NCBI RefSeq assembly: GCF_913060805.1
Contig: NZ_CAJXTC010000016.1
Span: 56,460 to 120,459, forward strand
Source of the DNA: an uncultured Draconibacterium sp.
GTDB taxonomy: Bacteria; Bacteroidota; Bacteroidia; Bacteroidales; Prolixibacteraceae
DNA: 64,000 nt
Direction: 5' to 3'
The notes beneath the pieces were generated by a model. It saw nothing but the letters and a program-made list of their open reading frames with translations, was not told the DNA's origin and did no database searches. A program made the position numbers and the translations under genes. Within the stretch, counting starts at the first letter, position 1. The number at the start of each line of letters is the position of its first letter. Below, one piece after another: positions 62,455 to 64,000 of the stretch.

Positions 62455-62543
62455 AATAAAAAAGGACGGGTCAACACCCATCCTTTTCGTCTAACTAAAC
62501 CAATAAAACTAATCAAACCTAAACTTATGAACTAAAACTTATG
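62455..62543 (-). ncRNA. Candidate small RNA, copy 1 (type A)
   Basis: Predicted ~89-nt transcript on the minus strand. Downstream of a TACATTTG box comes a nearly C-free, G/U-rich segment (AUAAGUUUAGGUUUGAUUAG and on), then a terminator: AAAAGGATGGGT pairing with ACCCGTCCTTTT (one A-C mismatch, GTTG loop) and a T-rich tail (TTTTATTT). The hairpin lies directly after the cobD stop, so it may also end the cob operon from the other side. Confidence 0.6.
62460..62487. terminator. Bidirectional terminator after cobD / end of copy 1
   Basis: AAAAGGACGGGT (62460-62471), loop CAAC, ACCCATCCTTTT (62476-62487). T-run stronger on the minus strand. Confidence 0.75.
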
Positions 62544-62546
62544 CTA

Positions 62547-62591
62547 CAAATGTAGGGCGTTTCGATCAAATAAATATTACCCAAATGTTAA
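62547..62591 (-). promoter_or_regulatory. Promoter of candidate small RNA copy 1
   Basis: On the minus strand: TTAACATT (62591-62584), 29 nt, TACATTTG (62554-62547). The latter matches TAnnTTTG. No TTTG -33 box at the usual distance; a TAA(C/T) element sits about 21-25 nt upstream of the -7 box instead. Confidence 0.6.
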
Positions 62592-62725
62592 GTCGGGCCG
62601 AATCTAATTGTAAATATTTATCAACGATAGAGGTTGTTTATGTCTTTCAAATGGTAGAAAAACTATCAAAAAGAAAATGTAAGTGTAAAAATGCGGCAAA
62701 AAGACATGGGGCTTTTGAGAAGGGG

Positions 62726-62814
62726 AAATAAAAAAAGGACGGGTCAACACCCATCCTTTTCACTAACTAAACCAATAAAACTAATCAAACCTAAACTTAT
62801 GAACTAAACTTGTA
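62726..62814 (-). ncRNA. Candidate small RNA, copy 2 (type B)
   Basis: Same design as copy 1, ending at hairpin 62733-62760 with identical stem bases. Differs in the 5' part (ACTAAACTTGTA on the plus strand instead of ACTAAAACTTATG) and just before the stem. Shares these type-B features with copy 4. Confidence 0.6.
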
Positions 62815-62817
62815 TGA

Positions 62818-62862
62818 CAAATGTACGGTGAAAATCTGAGTTGGAGGTTATCCGAATGTTAA
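62818..62862 (-). promoter_or_regulatory. Promoter of candidate small RNA copy 2
   Basis: TTAACATT (62862-62855), 29 nt, TACATTTG (62825-62818), as in copy 1. Confidence 0.6.
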
Positions 62863-62970
62863 AAAATGTGTTCTACAACATATTTTAAATCTATCAGGAC
62901 TTAAGTAAAATCTATTGTGAGATTTGCGATCGGGGCTGAATGCCTTTATTGATATAGTGTTTGGTATATA

Positions 62971-63059
62971 AAATAAAAAAGGACAGGTCAACACCTATCC
63001 TTTTGTCTAACTAAACCAATAAAACTAATCAAACCTAAACTTATGAACTAAAACTTATA
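62971..63059 (-). ncRNA. Candidate small RNA, copy 3 (type A)
   Basis: Type A like copy 1. Its terminator stem carries a paired change (plus strand GGACAGGT with ACCTATCC instead of GGACGGGT with ACCCATCC), a compensatory G-C to A-T replacement. Confidence 0.6.
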
Positions 63060-63062
63060 GTA

Positions 63063-63107
63063 CAAATGTAAGGGGTTTCTTCGAGATAAAAGTTAATCTA
63101 ATGTTAA
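63063..63107 (-). promoter_or_regulatory. Promoter of candidate small RNA copy 3
   Basis: TTAACATT (63107-63100), 29 nt, TACATTTG (63070-63063). Confidence 0.6.
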
Positions 63108-63244
63108 GTGATCAAATATCGTATTGTTATTATTTATGAGTGATAAATGTCGTCTATTGCAAACGTTTGCGGAATAAAATGTAAAAAAGAAATTATAAGC
63201 GTGTTGAGGCTGACAAAAAGATATTGAAGTTTTAATTTTTGCCA

Positions 63245-63331
63245 ATAAAAAAAGGACGGGTCAACACCCATCCTTTTCACTAACTAAACCAATAAAACTA
63301 ATCAAACCTAAACTTATGAACTAAACTTGTA
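63245..63331 (-). ncRNA. Candidate small RNA, copy 4 (type B)
   Basis: Type B like copy 2; hairpin 63250-63277 with the same stem as copies 1 and 2. It lies exactly 517 bp after copy 2. Confidence 0.6.
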
Positions 63332-63334
63332 GTA

Positions 63335-63379
63335 CAAATGTAAGGTGAATACCTGGATCGGAGGTTACTGCAATGTTAA
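63335..63379 (-). promoter_or_regulatory. Promoter of candidate small RNA copy 4
   Basis: TTAACATT (63379-63372), 29 nt, TACATTTG (63342-63335). Confidence 0.6.
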
Positions 63380-63911
63380 AATATGTGCTCAATAACATGT
63401 TTTAACTTTATCAATCATCAATCAAATCGATTAGATATTAATTGGTAGGCTTCTAAAAGCCAGTATGTCAATATTATATGTGTTCGTGAGACGTTGTTCT
63501 GAAGTGTAGGAAATGTATTTTGGGAAGGCGTTTGTGTTATTCTGGATGTTAAATACGTATTAAGTCAGTAGAAAATATATTGCCATTTTCAATTTGGCAA
63601 CCGGTTTTACTAATCATATTAACTTATCACAAAATGCCAGTGAGCGGCTGAAGAATTTAGAATCTTATAATGATATTGATCCTGGTAGAACTACGAAAGA
63701 ACCAACTTAAAATTTAAGAAACGAGTTAGCTCAATTTTTCTTTCTGCAATTTCGGAGATAAGAATATTCTCAAAATATACTTTAAAGAAAGATGAATGGA
63801 TTTAGATCTTTTGCCTGGGAAAATGTCCGGGAGGAATAATCTGTTTACGAAAAATGTAATTTGTGGGTGAGGTGATATTCTGACGTCGTTTAGAGTTGTA
63901 ATGGGTATAAA
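63380..63911. other. Gap between small RNA copies 4 and 5
   Basis: About 530 AT-rich bp with no supported gene, promoter or repeat; frames are short. The spacing is larger than between the other copies, so one or more copies may have decayed here. Confidence 0.45.
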
Positions 63912-64000
63912 ATAAAAAAGGACGAGTCAACACTCATCCTTTTCACTAACTAAACCAATAAAACTAATCAAACCTAAACTTATGAACTAAAACTTATGCT
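63912..64000 (-). ncRNA. Candidate small RNA, copy 5 (cut by window end)
   Basis: Hairpin 63916-63943 with another paired change (GGACGAGT with ACTCATCC). The body is intact to the window end, where type-A-like ACTAAAACTTATG is seen; the promoter lies outside. Confidence 0.55.

Noticed and set aside
62454..64000. The repeated elements as a CRISPR array
   Set aside because: Repeat units are about 90 bp with promoter and terminator parts, spacing is 244-666 bp, the flanks are related to each other, and no cas gene is near.
1..64000. tRNA or rRNA genes
   Set aside because: No tRNA-like cloverleaf with TTC-loop and CCA-adjacent pattern, and no rRNA sequence, was noticed on either strand; a dedicated scan was not possible.

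Overview
The window is a chromosomal segment of a Bacteroidota member, most likely an environmental, carotenoid-pigmented relative of the Marinilabiliales/Prolixibacteraceae. This is inferred from the gene content (GH92 mannosidases, a Bat aerotolerance operon, BtuG-type B12 uptake, CruF/CrtYcd carotenoid genes), from promoters with the Bacteroidota -7 box TAnnTTTG, from the near absence of Shine-Dalgarno sequences, and from the many short palindromic intergenic repeats typical of the group. No rRNA, tRNA, CRISPR array or prophage was seen.

Layout. 1-1.6 kb: a truncated sensor histidine kinase. 1.8-7.6 kb: a glycan locus with two GH92 alpha-mannosidases divergent from a GH18 chitinase-like lipoprotein. 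7.7-12.2 kb: single genes (Crp-type regulator, YceI, pirin, nitroreductase, DUF1080 protein, methyltransferase). 12.2-14.85 kb: a gene-free, repeat-dense tract. 14.85-16.5 kb: an AT-rich two-gene island (nucleotidyltransferase-like protein plus DUF262 protein), a possible defence module. 16.7-23.5 kb: a TCA block transcribed leftwards (aconitase, type II NADP-IDH, a GxxExxY protein inside a 30-bp inverted-repeat cassette, type I IDH with NAD-like residues, citrate synthase). 23.8-31 kb: a nine-gene carotenoid operon (crtB-idi-crtZ-crtYcd-cruF-plsC-GT2-TPR-crtI). 31.1-39.8 kb: MoxR-DUF58-BatABCDE operon. 40-44.4 kb: singletons (outer-membrane-like protein, STAS-like protein, Hsp20, TruA, AraC regulator). 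44.7-49.4 kb: a complete hydroxyproline catabolic operon. 49.6-62.5 kb: cobalamin uptake and salvage (riboswitch-btuFCD, riboswitch-btuB-btuG-DUF4430, then cobU-cobT-cobS-cobC-cobQ-cobD). 62.45-64 kb: five copies of a short element that looks like a tandem family of small RNA genes on the minus strand.

How the parts work together. The B12 block imports corrinoids across the outer membrane (BtuG/BtuB), across the inner membrane (BtuFCD), and then rebuilds the lower ligand (CobU/T/S/C/Q/D); no corrin-ring genes are present, so it is a salvage set here. The hydroxyproline block converts hydroxyproline to 2-oxoglutarate, which feeds the TCA cycle. The carotenoid operon carries cyclase, hydratase, hydroxylase, glycosyltransferase and acyltransferase genes, so a polar, possibly glycosylated and acylated, membrane carotenoid is predicted.

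Most interesting candidates: the minus-strand small-RNA array at 62.45-64 kb (identical -7 boxes, a second upstream box at exactly 29 nt in four copies, a compensatorily varying terminator stem, and a 517-bp two-gene duplication); the inverted-repeat cassette around the GxxExxY gene with a solo repeat 38 kb away; the nucleotidyltransferase-like/DUF262 pair; and the apparent NAD/NADP division between two neighbouring isocitrate dehydrogenases.
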